From assembly GCF_036013935.1 (NCBI RefSeq), contig NZ_CP107902.1:1576001-1640000 (forward strand): a stretch of 64,000 nucleotides of DNA. The letters run 5' to 3'. The stretch comes from Streptomyces sp. NBC_00461. GTDB lineage: Bacteria > Actinomycetota > Actinomycetes > Streptomycetales > Streptomycetaceae. Shown here piece after piece: positions 25,663-35,318 of the stretch (position 1 is its first letter; each line of letters opens with the position of its first letter). The notes below the pieces were generated by a model that did not search any database, was not told the DNA's origin, and saw nothing but the letters and a program-made list of their open reading frames with translations. A program made the position numbers and the translations under genes.

Positions 25663-25936
25663 CGGGAATCATCCCTGACCTGTAAGGACTAGCCCTATCC
25701 GGCCACGGGGAACCACCCGAATTGACAGTGCAGTTGGACTGAACCGTCCGCGCGGGTGATGCGTCCTCAACCTGTGAGAAGCGGTGCCGCGAAATCCCTG
25801 CGGATCGGCGCCCGTGGGGCAACACTGGGACTGGACCGACTTATCACTACGGGGGGCGGCCATGAACGGACCTTCAAGCCGCGGGACAGACACGACAGCC
25901 ATACCACTCATCACGACAGAGCGAAAGATCCCATCA

Positions 25937-26128
25937 ATGTGCCAGCACCAGCCACCGTGTCCGACAGCCCACTCCGCCGACCGGGAATCCGCCCGACTAG
26001 TGGCGCATCACCCGGAGCAGGGATGGAGCCTGCTGTGCAACGGCGTTCTGCTCTTCGAGGACACCGGTGAGCTCCTGCCCGACGGGCAGATCATCGCCCC
26101 GCACCGCCAGGTGATGACGGCCGCCTGA
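25937..26128 (+). CDS. DUF5999 family protein
   Basis: A 63-residue protein beginning MCQHQPPCP, with HPEQGWSLLCNGVLLFEDTGE and ending PHRQVMTAA, the typical DUF5999 sequence. Two N-terminal Cys and a His (C2, H4, C8) plus C35 might bind a metal. The usual family start is ATG at 25937; an in-frame ATG at 25862, behind a GGGGGG site, would add 25 residues and cannot be excluded. The family is confined to actinomycetes and its role is unknown. Confidence 0.85.
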   Translation: MCQHQPPCPTAHSADRESARLVAHHPEQGWSLLCNGVLLFEDTGELLPDGQIIAPHRQVMTAA

Positions 26129-26293
26129 GCGGCACCGGGCGGGGTGAGCCACCGCCCGGAGACTTGAGGGGCCGGTCGCGAGGACACGCTGCGAACCGGC
26201 CCCGACGCATGTCCGGAGGCGATCACTCCGTGTAGTGCCGTGTGCCTGCTGCGGTCATCGTCCTGGACGTTTCGAGGCCCGTGTCGACCGGAG

Positions 26294-27352
26294 GTGGGGG
26301 AACTGGCAGCGGACGAAGCGGTCGCCGAGGGTGCGTCCGAGGCCCGGGGCAAGGTCACCATCAGGGAGATCGCCCGGCAGGCCGGGGTCTCGGTGCCGAC
26401 GGTGTCCCGGGTCGTCAACGGCCGGTCCGACGTCTCGCCGCAGACCCGCGCGCGGGTCGAGGACCTGCTGATCCGGTACGGCCACCGCAAGCGCGCCGCC
26501 GCCACCGGCTCCCGTGCGGCTCTGCTCGACCTGGTCTTCAACGACCTCGACAGCCCCTGGGCGCTGGAGATCATCCGGGGTGTCGAGGACGTCACGCACG
26601 CGACCGGGATCGGCGTCGTGGTGTCGGCGGTCCACGGCCGCTCGGGGGCCGCCCGCGCGTGGATGCGCAATCTCCGGGCCCGCGCCTCCGACGGCGTCAT
26701 CCTCGTCACCTCGGCGCTGGAGCCCGTACTGCACGAGGAGTTGCGCGCCCTGGGCGTACCGCTGGTGGTCGTCGACCCGGCGGGCTCCCCCGCCCTCGAC
26801 GTCCCCACGATCGGCGCCGCCAACTGGTCCGGCGGCATGGCGGCCACCGGGCATCTGCTGTCGCTGGGGCACCGCAGCATCGGCCTGATCACGGGCCCGC
26901 CCGGGCTGCTGTGCTCACGGGCGCGGTTCGACGGCTACCGTTCCGCACTGGAGAGGGCGGGCCTCACGGTCGACGAGTCCCTCGTCGTCCCGGGCGACTT
27001 CCACCCCGAGTCCGGCCTCACCGGCTGCGACACGCTCCTGGACCTGCCCGGGCCGCCGACCGCCGTGTTCGCGGCCGGTGACCGGATGGCACTCGGTGCG
27101 ATCGAGACACTGCGCCGCCGGGGCCTCAGAGTGCCGCAGGACATGAGCCTGGTCGGTTTCGACGACCTTCCGGAAGTCCGCTGGTCGTCCCCGCCGCTGA
27201 CCACGGTCCGCCAACCGCTCGCCGACATGGGCAGGTTGGCCGTCCGTACGGTGCTGCGCCTGGCGCGCGGCGAACAGCCGGACTCCCCGCGCGTGGAACT
27301 GAGCACCGAGCTGGTGGTGCGGTCCAGCACCGCACCACCGGCACACCGTTGA
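26294..27352 (+). CDS. LacI family transcriptional regulator
   Basis: About 352 residues (start uncertain; GTG at 26294 chosen). The LacI HTH is at about residues 21-44 (VTIREIARQAGVSVPTVSRVVNG), followed by the sugar-binding periplasmic-protein-like domain with ISLGHRSIGLITGP-type sequence and the C-terminal VGFDDLPEVRW, PPLTTVRQP signature. It converges end to end with the GH10 xylanase gene and is next to a sugar ABC operon, so it probably represses that locus and is released by a xylose or xylo-oligosaccharide ligand. Confidence 0.9.
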   Translation: MGELAADEAVAEGASEARGKVTIREIARQAGVSVPTVSRVVNGRSDVSPQTRARVEDLLIRYGHRKRAAATGSRAALLDLVFNDLDSPWALEIIRGVEDVTHATGIGVVVSAVHGRSGAARAWMRNLRARASDGVILVTSALEPVLHEELRALGVPLVVVDPAGSPALDVPTIGAANWSGGMAATGHLLSLGHRSIGLITGPPGLLCSRARFDGYRSALERAGLTVDESLVVPGDFHPESGLTGCDTLLDLPGPPTAVFAAGDRMALGAIETLRRRGLRVPQDMSLVGFDDLPEVRWSSPPLTTVRQPLADMGRLAVRTVLRLARGEQPDSPRVELSTELVVRSSTAPPAHR

Positions 27353-27353
27353 A

Positions 27354-28400
27354 CTACCGGAGAGCCTCCCTGATCGCGAAGTACGCCGCCTTCGGCCTCA
27401 GTTGCTCGTCCCAGGGGAGCGCGGCCCCCTCCCCGGGGAAGACCGCCGGGATCCACGAGTACTTGTCGGTGTAGTCCCACACCGTGATGCCCACGCACCG
27501 CCGTACCGCGAGGCACGCCTTGGTCAGGTCCCGGTACCACGCGGCCTGCGTGGCCAGCTTGGCGTCGTCCGCGGGCAGGAGCATCCGCACGTCGACCTCG
27601 GTCAGCGCGGTGTCGAGGCCGAGCCGGGAGAAACGGCGGAGGTTGTCCTCCAGAGTGGTCGGATAGCCGTACTGGAGAGCCAGATGGGCCTGGAAGCCGA
27701 TGCCGTCGAGCGGGACTTTCCGCGCCTTCAGGTCCTGGGCCAGCTGGTAGTAGGCGTCGCTCTTCGGGCCTACCGCCTCGATGTTGTAGTCGTTGAGGTA
27801 CAGCCTGGCGTGCGGGTCCGCCTGGTGGGCCCAGCGCAGGGCGTCGGCGATGTAGCCGGGGCCGAGCGTCTTGTACCAGATGGTCTCGCGATAGGTGCCG
27901 TCCTCGTTGAACGCCTCGTTGACGACGTCCCAGGAGTAGACCTTGCCGCGGTAGTGCCGTACCTCGGTCTGGATGTGCTTCCTCAGTACGGCTTTCAGCT
28001 CGTCCGCCGTCCACTCCCGGCCGGTCAGCCAGCTGGGCAGCTGGCTGTGCCAGACCAGGGTGTGGGCGCGGACCTTCTGGTGGTTCTTCCGGGCGAGGTT
28101 GACGATCTCGTCGCCGTTCGTCCAGTCGAAGACGCCCTGTTGGGGCTCGGTGGCGTACCACTTCATGCCGTTGCCGGGCGTGATCATGTCGAACTCGCTG
28201 CCGAGCAGGCCCGTGTAGGCGGTGTCGGTGAGTTCGGGGTTGTCGGTGGCGCTGCCGAAGTAGCGGCCGTGGCGCTGGGCCAGCTCCGCGAGTGTCGGCT
28301 TCTTCGGGCTCGCCTGGGCCGTGGGACCGGTGGCGAGGCCGGCGACGACCAGGGCGGCCGCGAGTGCTCCGGCGAGTCCGAGACGGGTGGTCTTGCGCAT
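27354..28400 (-). CDS. Secreted endo-1,4-beta-xylanase, GH10
   Basis: A 348-residue glycoside hydrolase family 10 enzyme. The N-terminal 30 residues form a Sec signal ending near AQA. The catalytic acid/base is E162 in WDVVNEAFNE and the nucleophile E268 in LTEVDVRM; HTLVWHSQ (113-120) is the conserved substrate-binding segment. There is no carbohydrate-binding module after the catalytic domain. The ATG at 28400 has GAGGAG 7 bases upstream. It lies downstream of the binding-protein/permease genes on the same strand and would supply xylo-oligosaccharides for that transporter. Confidence 0.94.
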   Translation of the reverse strand: MRKTTRLGLAGALAAALVVAGLATGPTAQASPKKPTLAELAQRHGRYFGSATDNPELTDTAYTGLLGSEFDMITPGNGMKWYATEPQQGVFDWTNGDEIVNLARKNHQKVRAHTLVWHSQLPSWLTGREWTADELKAVLRKHIQTEVRHYRGKVYSWDVVNEAFNEDGTYRETIWYKTLGPGYIADALRWAHQADPHARLYLNDYNIEAVGPKSDAYYQLAQDLKARKVPLDGIGFQAHLALQYGYPTTLEDNLRRFSRLGLDTALTEVDVRMLLPADDAKLATQAAWYRDLTKACLAVRRCVGITVWDYTDKYSWIPAVFPGEGAALPWDEQLRPKAAYFAIREALR

Positions 28401-28453
28401 GGTGCGACTCCTCACGTTCTGTGGTGTGGGGCCGTACATCCGCGGGCGCGCGG

Positions 28454-29281
28454 TCATCCCTTCGTCGCGCCGGCGGTGAGGCCGCCGACGAGCTGGCGCT
28501 CGGCGACCGAGTAGAAGGCGAGGGCGGGGACCATCGCGAGGACGAGATAGGCGAAGACCCGGGCGTACTCCGTCGAGTACTGGCCCTGGAACTGGGCGAC
28601 GCCGAGCGGCAGGGTCCACCACTTGGAGTCGGTGAACACCAGCAGCGGCAGCATGAAGTTGTTCCAGCTGGCGACGACGGCCAGCACCGAGACCGTACCG
28701 AGCGCGGGCCGCGCCATGGGCAGCAGCACCCGCCAGAAGAACCCGAAGGAGCTGCAGCCGTCGAGGGTGGCAGCCTCCTCCAGCTCGCCCGGGATCTGCC
28801 GGAAGAAGGCCCGCAGGATGATGATCGTCATCGGCAGTCCGTAGGCGGCCTGCGGGAGGATCACGCCCAGCGGGTTGTCGAGCAGGTCCATCTGGCGCAG
28901 CAGCAGGAACAGCGGCAGTGCGGCCACCGCGAAGGGGAACATCAGCCCCATCGTGAAGAAGGTGAACAGCAACTCCCGTCCGCGGAAGGCGAACCGGGCG
29001 AAGGAGAAGGCGGCGAGCGCGGACACGGCGACCACGAGCACGGCCGTCGCCACGGCGATCAGCGTGCTGTTGCCGAGCAGCCGCCAGAAGTCGCCCTTGC
29101 CGATGATGTCGGTGTAGTTGCCGCTCAGCCAGTGCTCGGGCACGCCGAACGGGTTGCGGGAGAGCTCGTCGGTGGACTTGAAGCCGGACACGACGGCGTA
29201 CACCACGGGTACGAGCATCACCACGCCCACGGCCACGAGGATCACGTGCAACGGCAGAGTGCGTACGGCCTTGCGGCTCAC
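28454..29281 (-). CDS. Sugar ABC transporter permease (MalG/CUT1 type)
   Basis: A 275-residue inner-membrane protein with six helices and the EAA loop read as EEAATLDGCSSFGFFWRVLLPMARP (E-A-A---G region). GTG at 29281 overlaps the preceding permease stop (GTGA). It forms the second half of the channel of a CUT1-type sugar importer with the upstream permease. No ATPase gene is in the operon, as is common in streptomycetes where one shared MsiK ATPase serves many sugar importers. Confidence 0.92.
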   Translation of the reverse strand: MSRKAVRTLPLHVILVAVGVVMLVPVVYAVVSGFKSTDELSRNPFGVPEHWLSGNYTDIIGKGDFWRLLGNSTLIAVATAVLVVAVSALAAFSFARFAFRGRELLFTFFTMGLMFPFAVAALPLFLLLRQMDLLDNPLGVILPQAAYGLPMTIIILRAFFRQIPGELEEAATLDGCSSFGFFWRVLLPMARPALGTVSVLAVVASWNNFMLPLLVFTDSKWWTLPLGVAQFQGQYSTEYARVFAYLVLAMVPALAFYSVAERQLVGGLTAGATKG

Positions 29282-30276
29282 GTGCCGGCCCCCCTCATCG
29301 TCGTGGTGGCCCCTTCGAGGTCGCGGCGGAGCACGAACCGCTGGTAGGCGAGGGCGAAGACGAGGCAGATACCGAACATGACCACGCTGATCGCGCTGGC
29401 GTAGCCGACCTGGTAGCGCTTGAAGCCGTACTGGAACATGGTCACGGCCATCGTCTCGGAGTGGTGGTCGGGGCCGCCCTGGGTGACCACCCACACCAGG
29501 TCGAAGAGCTGGATGGACCCGATGACCGACAGGAAGACGCTGACGCGCAGGGTGGGCGCGAGCAGCGGCAGGGTGACGTTGCGGAACCGCTGCCAGGCGT
29601 TCGCGCCGTCGATCAGCGCGGCTTCCGTCAACTCGGCCGGGATGGCCTGGAGTCCGGCCAGGTAGAGCATCATGTGGAAGCCGAAGTACTTCCACATCAT
29701 GACCAGGAAGAGCGTCGCCATGACGTAGGAGGGATCGGCGAACCACTCCCCGCCCAGACCGCCCAGGCCGATGCTGCCGAGCACATGGTCGGCGAGCCCG
29801 TCGTCCGGGGCGAATACCATGCTGAACAGGACTCCGGTGATGGCCTCGGACAGGACGTACGGCGCGAAGAACAGCAGCCGGTACACGGCCCGGCCGCGCA
29901 GCCGCTGGTTGAGGGCCACCGCCATGGCGAGGGCGAACGGCAGCTGCAGCACGAGCGACAGGACGACCAGGACCAGGCAGCGCCACAGGTCGCCCAGGAA
30001 GACGTCGTCCTGGAGGAGCCGGGTGAAGTTGTCGCCGCCGATGTAGTCGGAGGGCATGCCGAAGCCGCCCCAGCGGAAGAAGGCGACGTACAGGGCGAAG
30101 AGCATCGGCAGCAGGACCAGCCCGATGAACAGGACCAGCGCCGGCACCTGGAAGCCGACCGCGGTCAGCCAGTTCACCAGGCGCCGCCGGGCCCGCCCCC
30201 GCGCGAAGTCCGCGGCCGGGGGCGGGAGTCCGATGTCCGGGCCGCTCCGTTTGTCCGGAAGGAACGTGGAGGTCAT
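29278..30276 (-). CDS. Sugar ABC transporter permease (MalF/CUT1 type)
   Basis: A 332-residue membrane protein with about seven helices and the EAA loop in LTEAALIDGANAWQRFRNVTLP. It follows the binding-protein gene with a 6-base gap and is coupled to the second permease by a 4-base overlap. Together they would import a xylan-derived or related oligosaccharide. Confidence 0.92.
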   Translation of the reverse strand: MTSTFLPDKRSGPDIGLPPPAADFARGRARRRLVNWLTAVGFQVPALVLFIGLVLLPMLFALYVAFFRWGGFGMPSDYIGGDNFTRLLQDDVFLGDLWRCLVLVVLSLVLQLPFALAMAVALNQRLRGRAVYRLLFFAPYVLSEAITGVLFSMVFAPDDGLADHVLGSIGLGGLGGEWFADPSYVMATLFLVMMWKYFGFHMMLYLAGLQAIPAELTEAALIDGANAWQRFRNVTLPLLAPTLRVSVFLSVIGSIQLFDLVWVVTQGGPDHHSETMAVTMFQYGFKRYQVGYASAISVVMFGICLVFALAYQRFVLRRDLEGATTTMRGAGT

Positions 30277-30282
30277 CGGCGG

Positions 30283-31578
30283 CTACTGCTCTTCCTTCGC
30301 GGTCTTGGTGATCGACTGAGTGACCTGCTCGGGCGACTTGGAGCCGGCGATCAGCGCGGCGACGCTGTCGTTGATCTCCTGGCCGAGGGCAGGCGCGTAG
30401 GCCTGGTCGAGGTAGAGCTGGAAGCCGGTGGCGGCCTTCAACTGTGCCTGTACGGCCTTGGTGTTGGGGTCGGTGAGCGCCTTCTCCGCCCCCGGCACGA
30501 TGGGCAGCGTGTTGGTCTTCTTGACGAGTTCCACGTCGGTGGACTCGGAGGCGAAGAACTTCAGGAAGTCGACGGCGGCCTGCGGTGCGCCCTTGCGCAG
30601 GGCGTGCCCGCCGCCACCGCCGAACACCTCGGTGATCGCGCCCTTTCCGCCCTCGACCGCCGGGAAGGGGAAGAAGCCGAGGTTCGCGCCGAGTCCCTTG
30701 CCCGCGTCGGCCTCCACCACCGGCGCCCACTGGCCCATGAGTTCCATGGCCGCCTTGCCGTTGCCGACGGCCGCGGCCTGTCCGGTCGGGGTGGAGTAGG
30801 CGGCGCCGAGGAACCCCTTCTGGAACGGCTGGAGTTGGACCAGTTCCTTCAGGTGCTGTCCGGCCTGGACCAGTCCGGGGCCGGTGAAGTCCTTGTCGTC
30901 ATTGGCCTTCTGCAGAGCGTCGATGCCGGCCGTGCGCATCGCGAGGTAGGCCCAGAAGTACATGCCGGGCCACTTCTCCTTGCCGGCGAGGGCGAGGGGG
31001 GTGATCCCCTTGGCCTTGAGCTTCTTCACGGCGTCGAGGAAGCCGCTCCAGGTGGTCGGGGGCGCGGCGATGCCGGCCTGCTTGAAGAGCGCCTTGTTGT
31101 ACCAGAAGCCGATCATTCCGATGTCGAACGGGATCGCGTACGTCTTGTTGTCGAGGATGTACGCCTGCTTCGAGACCGGCAGCAGGGTGCCGGCCCACGG
31201 CTTGGTCCCGTCGGTGAGGTCCTCGACGAGCCCTGCGTCCACCTGCTGCTTGAGGACGCCGCCACCCCAGGTGTGGAAGATGTCGGGGAGCTTTCCGGAG
31301 GCGGTCAGCGCCGTCATCTTCGACTTGTAGGCGTCGTTCTCCAACTGGACGATCTTTATCCTCACCTTGGGGTTCTGGGCCTCGAACTTCTTGGCCAGAC
31401 CCGCCCAGACGGTCTTCGTCGGCTCGGTGGTGGAGATGTTCCACCACTCGACGGTGGTCGTCCCGTCCGACGACCCTCCGTCCGAGTCGCCGCCGCACGC
31501 GCTCAGTGCCGTCATGCTCAGACCGGCCGCGGCGGAGGCCGCCAGGAAGCCGCGGCGGGACAGTGCCCGGTCGCCCAT
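30283..31578 (-). CDS. Sugar ABC transporter substrate-binding lipoprotein, family 1
   Basis: A 431-residue extracellular solute-binding protein. The head has a twin-arginine LSRRGFLAA and a lipobox LSAC, so Tat export and lipid anchoring are likely. The fold is SBP family 1 (TTTVEWWNISTTEP near the mature end; later MGQWAPVVEAD). ATG at 31578 has AAGGAG 6 bases upstream. It heads the operon with the two permeases and lies close to the GH10 xylanase and a LacI gene; ligand probably xylo-oligosaccharide, by context only. Confidence 0.93.
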   Translation of the reverse strand: MGDRALSRRGFLAASAAAGLSMTALSACGGDSDGGSSDGTTTVEWWNISTTEPTKTVWAGLAKKFEAQNPKVRIKIVQLENDAYKSKMTALTASGKLPDIFHTWGGGVLKQQVDAGLVEDLTDGTKPWAGTLLPVSKQAYILDNKTYAIPFDIGMIGFWYNKALFKQAGIAAPPTTWSGFLDAVKKLKAKGITPLALAGKEKWPGMYFWAYLAMRTAGIDALQKANDDKDFTGPGLVQAGQHLKELVQLQPFQKGFLGAAYSTPTGQAAAVGNGKAAMELMGQWAPVVEADAGKGLGANLGFFPFPAVEGGKGAITEVFGGGGGHALRKGAPQAAVDFLKFFASESTDVELVKKTNTLPIVPGAEKALTDPNTKAVQAQLKAATGFQLYLDQAYAPALGQEINDSVAALIAGSKSPEQVTQSITKTAKEEQ

Positions 31579-31626
31579 CTTGCGCTCCTTGGGTAGGGAC
31601 GGCGTGTCAACGACCGCCCGCTGGGA

Positions 31627-31639
31627 CCGAATGTTTCGG
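31627..31639. promoter_or_regulatory. Candidate LacI-type operator, site 1
   Basis: CCGAATGTTTCGG has perfect 5-base arms CCGAA/TTCGG around TGT. It lies about 24-36 bases downstream of the predicted transcription start of the sugar ABC operon, where a repressor would block elongation. Confidence 0.55.
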
Positions 31640-31669
31640 AGTTGATCCAGAAAGATGCGTTGTTGCCGC

Positions 31670-31699
31670 ACCCTAGAGACAGCTCCTAAACGGTGGCAA
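31670..31699 (-). promoter_or_regulatory. Promoter of the sugar ABC operon
   Basis: On the minus strand, -35 TTGCCA (31694-31699) and -10 TAGGGT (31670-31675) are 18 bases apart, a good vegetative match. Predicted start near 31663, giving a leader of about 85 bases before the ATG at 31578. Confidence 0.5.
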
Positions 31700-31775
31700 C
31701 CCCTTGTGCACGGTGAACCGCTCAAACTTGCGCAGTCGGACCCCACCATCCCCGCAAGCCGCACCGTCCGAGGGC

Positions 31776-31788
31776 TCGAAACATTCGG
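31776..31788. promoter_or_regulatory. Candidate LacI-type operator, site 2
   Basis: TCGAAACATTCGG is, on the minus strand, CCGAATGTTTCGA, differing from site 1 in a single base. It is about 150 bases from site 1, on the far side of the promoter and also upstream of the acetate channel gene. Paired operators around a promoter allow looping. Confidence 0.5.
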
Positions 31789-31887
31789 TCTCATCAGCGA
31801 ACATTACGGAGACAGCCCGACGGACGCATCTATACCTCCGCTTGGTCCGAATGAGCCTCGTGCGGCATACACTGAGTTACGCATCCA

Positions 31888-31903
31888 TGTGATCCAGATC
31901 ACG
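31888..31903 (+). promoter_or_regulatory. CRP-type palindrome before the acetate uptake gene
   Basis: TGTGATCCAGATCACG matches TGTGA-N6-TCACA in nine of ten defined positions. It lies 12 bases before the ATG of the acetate transporter gene and overlaps its leader. Confidence 0.5.
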
Positions 31904-31915
31904 AAGGAAGCGCAC

Positions 31916-32566
31916 ATGAGTACATCAACCACTACCCCGGGCCCCGTAGCCGATCCCGGCCCTCTGGGTCTCGGCGCGTTCGCCATGACGACGTTCGTCC
32001 TCAGCGTCTTCAACGCCGACCTCATCACCGACAAGAGGCTGGTCGCCGTCGTCCTCCCCCTCGCACTCTTCTACGGCGGGCTGGCACAACTCCTGGCCGG
32101 CATGTGGGAGTTCCGCAAGGGCAACACGTTCGGCGCCACCGCGTTCTCCTCCTTCGGAGCCTTCTGGCTGGCGTACGCCGCCTACGCGAAGTACGTCGCG
32201 GGCGGCCTGCCGACGTCCACCGCGCACCAGGCCAGCGGCCTGTTCCTGCTGGCATGGGCCATCTTCACGGTGTACATGACCATCGCCGCGACGCGCACCA
32301 CGGGCGCGGTGCTGGCCGTGTTCGTCACCCTGTCGGTGACGTTCATCGTCCTGTGCATCGGCGACTTCGCCCAGTCCCCGGACACCACCAAGGCCGGCGG
32401 CTGGATCGGCCTGGTCACCGCGGCGTGCGCCTGGTACGCGTCGTTCGCCGGCGTCACCAACTCCACCTACCAGCGCGCGGTCGTGCCGGTCTTCCCGAAC
32501 CTGGGTGAGCGCCTGCACCTCCACCGCTCCCACCACGGCGGCCCGTTCGCCGGAGCCCACACATGA
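31916..32566 (+). CDS. Acetate uptake transporter (GPR1/FUN34/YaaH, SatP family)
   Basis: A 216-residue membrane protein with six helices and the family motif [11 protein letters not shown] near the N-terminus (NPAPLGL in the family). It forms a succinate/acetate channel in the cytoplasmic membrane. ATG at 31916 has GAAGGAAG 5 bases upstream. Its TGA overlaps the ATG of the acetyl-CoA synthetase gene (ATGA), so uptake and activation are coupled. Confidence 0.92.
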   Translation: MSTSTTTPGPVADPGPLGLGAFAMTTFVLSVFNADLITDKRLVAVVLPLALFYGGLAQLLAGMWEFRKGNTFGATAFSSFGAFWLAYAAYAKYVAGGLPTSTAHQASGLFLLAWAIFTVYMTIAATRTTGAVLAVFVTLSVTFIVLCIGDFAQSPDTTKAGGWIGLVTAACAWYASFAGVTNSTYQRAVVPVFPNLGERLHLHRSHHGGPFAGAHT

Positions 32567-34548
32567 GTGACTCCGGCAGCGAGACGCTCTCCAACCTGCT
32601 GCGGGAGGAGCGGCGCTTCCCGCCGCCTCCCGCGCTGGCCGCGGCGGCGAACGCCACCGGGGCGGACTACGAGCGGGCCGACGCCGACAGCCAGGGCTTC
32701 TGGGCTGCGGCGGCGGCCCGACTGGACTGGGCGCAGCCGTGGAAGCAGGTGCTCGACTGGAGCGGCGCCCCCTTCGCCCGCTGGTTCGTCGGCGGGCGGC
32801 TCAACGCGGCGTACAACTGCCTGGACCGGCATGTGGCAGCGGGACTGGGCGACCGGGTCGCCTTCCACTGGGAGGGTGAGCCGGGCGACACCCGCACCCT
32901 CACCTACGCCGAGCTGACCCAGGAGGTCTGCCGGGCGGCCAACGCGCTGGAGTCCCTGGGGGTGCATGCAGGCGACCGGGTGGCCATCTACATGCCGATG
33001 ATCCCGGAGACGGTGGTGGCGATGCTGGCCTGTGCCCGCGTCGGCGCCCCGCACACCGTGGTCTTCGGCGGCTTCTCCGCGGAGGCGCTGCGCGGCCGGA
33101 TCCTGGACTGCGACGCCCATGTGGTGATCACGGCGGACGGAGGCTATCGCCGAGGCACCCCCTCCCCGCTGAAACCGGCGGTGGACGAGGCCGTGCGCGA
33201 GTGTCCCGACGTCCGCAGCGTCCTGGTGGTGCGGCGAACCGGGCAGGAGGTCGAGTGGACCGACGGCCGGGACGTGTGGTGGCACGACCTGGTCGCGGAG
33301 CAGCCCGCCGAGCACGAGGCGGAGGCGTTCGACAGCGAGCATCCCTTGTACATCATGTACACCTCCGGTACGACGGCTCGCCCGAAGGGCATCCTGCACA
33401 CCACCGGCGGCTATCTCACCCAGGTGGCGTGGACGCACTGGGCGGTGTTCGACGTCAAGCCGGAACGGGACGTGTTCTGGACGGCGGCGGACATCGGCTG
33501 GGTGACCGGCCACTCGTACATCGTCTACGGGCCGCTCGCCAACGGCGTCACCTCGGTGCTGTACGAGGGGACGCCGGACACCCCGCACAAGGGCCGCTGG
33601 TGGGAGATCGTCGAGAAGTACCGGGTGACGATCCTCTACTGCGCCCCGACCGCGATCCGCACCTTCATGAAGTGGGGCGGCGACATTCCGGCCGGCTTCG
33701 ACCTCACCTCACTGCGGCTGCTGGGCTCGGTCGGCGAACCCATCAACCCCGAGGCCTGGATCTGGTACCGCGCGAACATCGGCGGGGACGACTGTCCCGT
33801 GGTCGACACCTGGTGGCAGACGGAGACCGGCGCCCAGATGATCAGCCCGCTGCCCGGGGTGAGCACCTGCAAGCCCGGCTCGGCGTTGCGCCCGCTGCCC
33901 GGTGTCCACGCGGATGTGGTCGACGACACGGGCAAGCCGGTGCCCAACGGCTCCGGCGGCTATCTGGTGCTCACGGATCCGTGGCCTGCGATGCTGCGCA
34001 CCATCTGGGGCGACGAGCAGCGGTACATCGACACGTACTGGTCCCGTTTCGAGGGCATGTACTTCGCCGGCGACGGGGCGAAGAAGGACGACGACGGCGA
34101 CATCTGGCTGCTGGGCCGGGTCGACGACGTCATGAACGTCTCCGGCCACCGCATCTCGACCACGGAGGTCGAGTCCGCCCTCGTCTCGCACCCGATGGTC
34201 GCGGAGGCCGCCGTGGTCGGCGCGACCGATCCGACGACCGGGCAGGGCGTCGTCGCCTTCGTGATCCTGCGCGGCGACGCCGGGCAGGAGGGCAGTGCGG
34301 AGGAGATCGCGACCGAACTGCGCGCGCACGTCGCCAAGGAGATCGGCCCGATCGCCCGGCCCCGGCAGATCCTGGTCGTCGTGGAACTCCCCAAGACCCG
34401 CTCGGGGAAGATCATGCGGCGGCTGCTGCGGGACATCGCCGAGAACCGCCAGCTCGGTGACGTCACCACGCTCACCGACTCGTCGGTCATGGACGAGATC
34501 CGCGAACGACTGCCCTCGGCCGGGAGCTCGGGAGACGAGGAGGCCTAG
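32563..34548 (+). CDS. acs: Acetyl-CoA synthetase (AMP-forming)
   Basis: A 661-residue AMP-forming acyl-CoA synthetase of the acetate type: P-loop-like [22 protein letters not shown], and the C-terminal domain motifs [11 protein letters not shown] and [12 protein letters not shown] with the adenylation/acetylation Lys616. It turns acetate, CoA and ATP into acetyl-CoA. Lys616 sits in the context recognised by protein acetyltransferases (Pat) in other bacteria. Coupled to the acetate channel; propionate is an alternative substrate. Confidence 0.93.
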   Translation: MSDSGSETLSNLLREERRFPPPPALAAAANATGADYERADADSQGFWAAAAARLDWAQPWKQVLDWSGAPFARWFVGGRLNAAYNCLDRHVAAGLGDRVAFHWEGEPGDTRTLTYAELTQEVCRAANALESLGVHAGDRVAIYMPMIPETVVAMLACARVGAPHTVVFGGFSAEALRGRILDCDAHVVITADGGYRRGTPSPLKPAVDEAVRECPDVRSVLVVRRTGQEVEWTDGRDVWWHDLVAEQPAEHEAEAFDSEHPLYIMYTSGTTARPKGILHTTGGYLTQVAWTHWAVFDVKPERDVFWTAADIGWVTGHSYIVYGPLANGVTSVLYEGTPDTPHKGRWWEIVEKYRVTILYCAPTAIRTFMKWGGDIPAGFDLTSLRLLGSVGEPINPEAWIWYRANIGGDDCPVVDTWWQTETGAQMISPLPGVSTCKPGSALRPLPGVHADVVDDTGKPVPNGSGGYLVLTDPWPAMLRTIWGDEQRYIDTYWSRFEGMYFAGDGAKKDDDGDIWLLGRVDDVMNVSGHRISTTEVESALVSHPMVAEAAVVGATDPTTGQGVVAFVILRGDAGQEGSAEEIATELRAHVAKEIGPIARPRQILVVVELPKTRSGKIMRRLLRDIAENRQLGDVTTLTDSSVMDEIRERLPSAGSSGDEEA

Positions 34549-34576
34549 ATCCGTACGGCGCGGCCGGCCTGCCGCC

Positions 34577-35260
34577 TCATCCTTCGAAGCGGTACCCCGT
34601 ACCGGGCTCGGTGATGAGGTAGCGCGGGTGCGAGGGGTCCGCCTCCAACTTGCGGCGCAGCTGGGCCATGTAGACCCGCAGGTAGTTGGTCTTGTTGCTC
34701 TGGGAGACTCCCCAGACCTCCTGGAGCAGGTGCTTCTGCGTGATGAGCCGGCCGGGATTGGTGATCAGGATCTCCAGCAGGTGCCATTCCGTCGGCGTGA
34801 GCCGCACGTCGAACTGTCCGCGGACCAGCTTCTTGGCGAGCAGGTCGACGGTGAAGTCGTCGGTCTCCACCAGCGCCGTCTCGGGGGCGAGCGGCGTCTC
34901 CTCGACGCGGCGGACGGCGGCACGCAGCCGGGCCATCAACTCGTCCATGCTGAACGGCTTGGTGACGTAGTCGTCGGCTCCCGCGTCGAGCGCGGCGACC
35001 TTCTCGTCGGAACCCTGGCGCGCCGACAGGACCAGGATCGGCACCCGACTCCAGCCGCGCAGGGCACGGATGACGTCGACGCCGTCCATGTCGGGCAGCC
35101 CGAGGTCCAGCAGCACCACGTCGGGCCGGCGTGCGGCCGCGAGGCGGAGGGCCGTGGCGCCGTCGGGGGCGGCGTCCACTCCGTACCGGCGTACCTCCAT
35201 GTTGATCACGAGGGCCCGTACGAGCTGCGGGTCGTCCTCCACCACCAGCACCCTGGTCAT
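34577..35260 (-). CDS. kdpE: Response regulator KdpE
   Basis: A 227-residue OmpR-type response regulator. The receiver domain has D9/D10 and phospho-acceptor D52 in LLDLGLPDMDG and K101; the C-terminal winged helix (LTPTEWHLLEILITNPGRLI... LRVYMAQLRRKLE) is the KdpE type. ATG at 35260 has AGGAAGGG 9 bases upstream. It follows kdpC on the same strand with only 151 bases between, and no sensor kinase gene is present there. It should control the kdp operon under potassium limitation, but its kinase must lie elsewhere or be another sensor. Confidence 0.88.
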   Translation of the reverse strand: MTRVLVVEDDPQLVRALVINMEVRRYGVDAAPDGATALRLAAARRPDVVLLDLGLPDMDGVDVIRALRGWSRVPILVLSARQGSDEKVAALDAGADDYVTKPFSMDELMARLRAAVRRVEETPLAPETALVETDDFTVDLLAKKLVRGQFDVRLTPTEWHLLEILITNPGRLITQKHLLQEVWGVSQSNKTNYLRVYMAQLRRKLEADPSHPRYLITEPGTGYRFEG

Positions 35261-35318
35261 GGGCGTGTGCCCTTCCTCTCGTACCTGCCGGCCGTTGCCC
35301 CGACCGGCGTCACGCGAA

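Noticed and set aside
29461..31596. 711-codon plus-strand open frame opposite the sugar ABC genes
   Set aside because: Antisense shadow of the permease and binding-protein genes.
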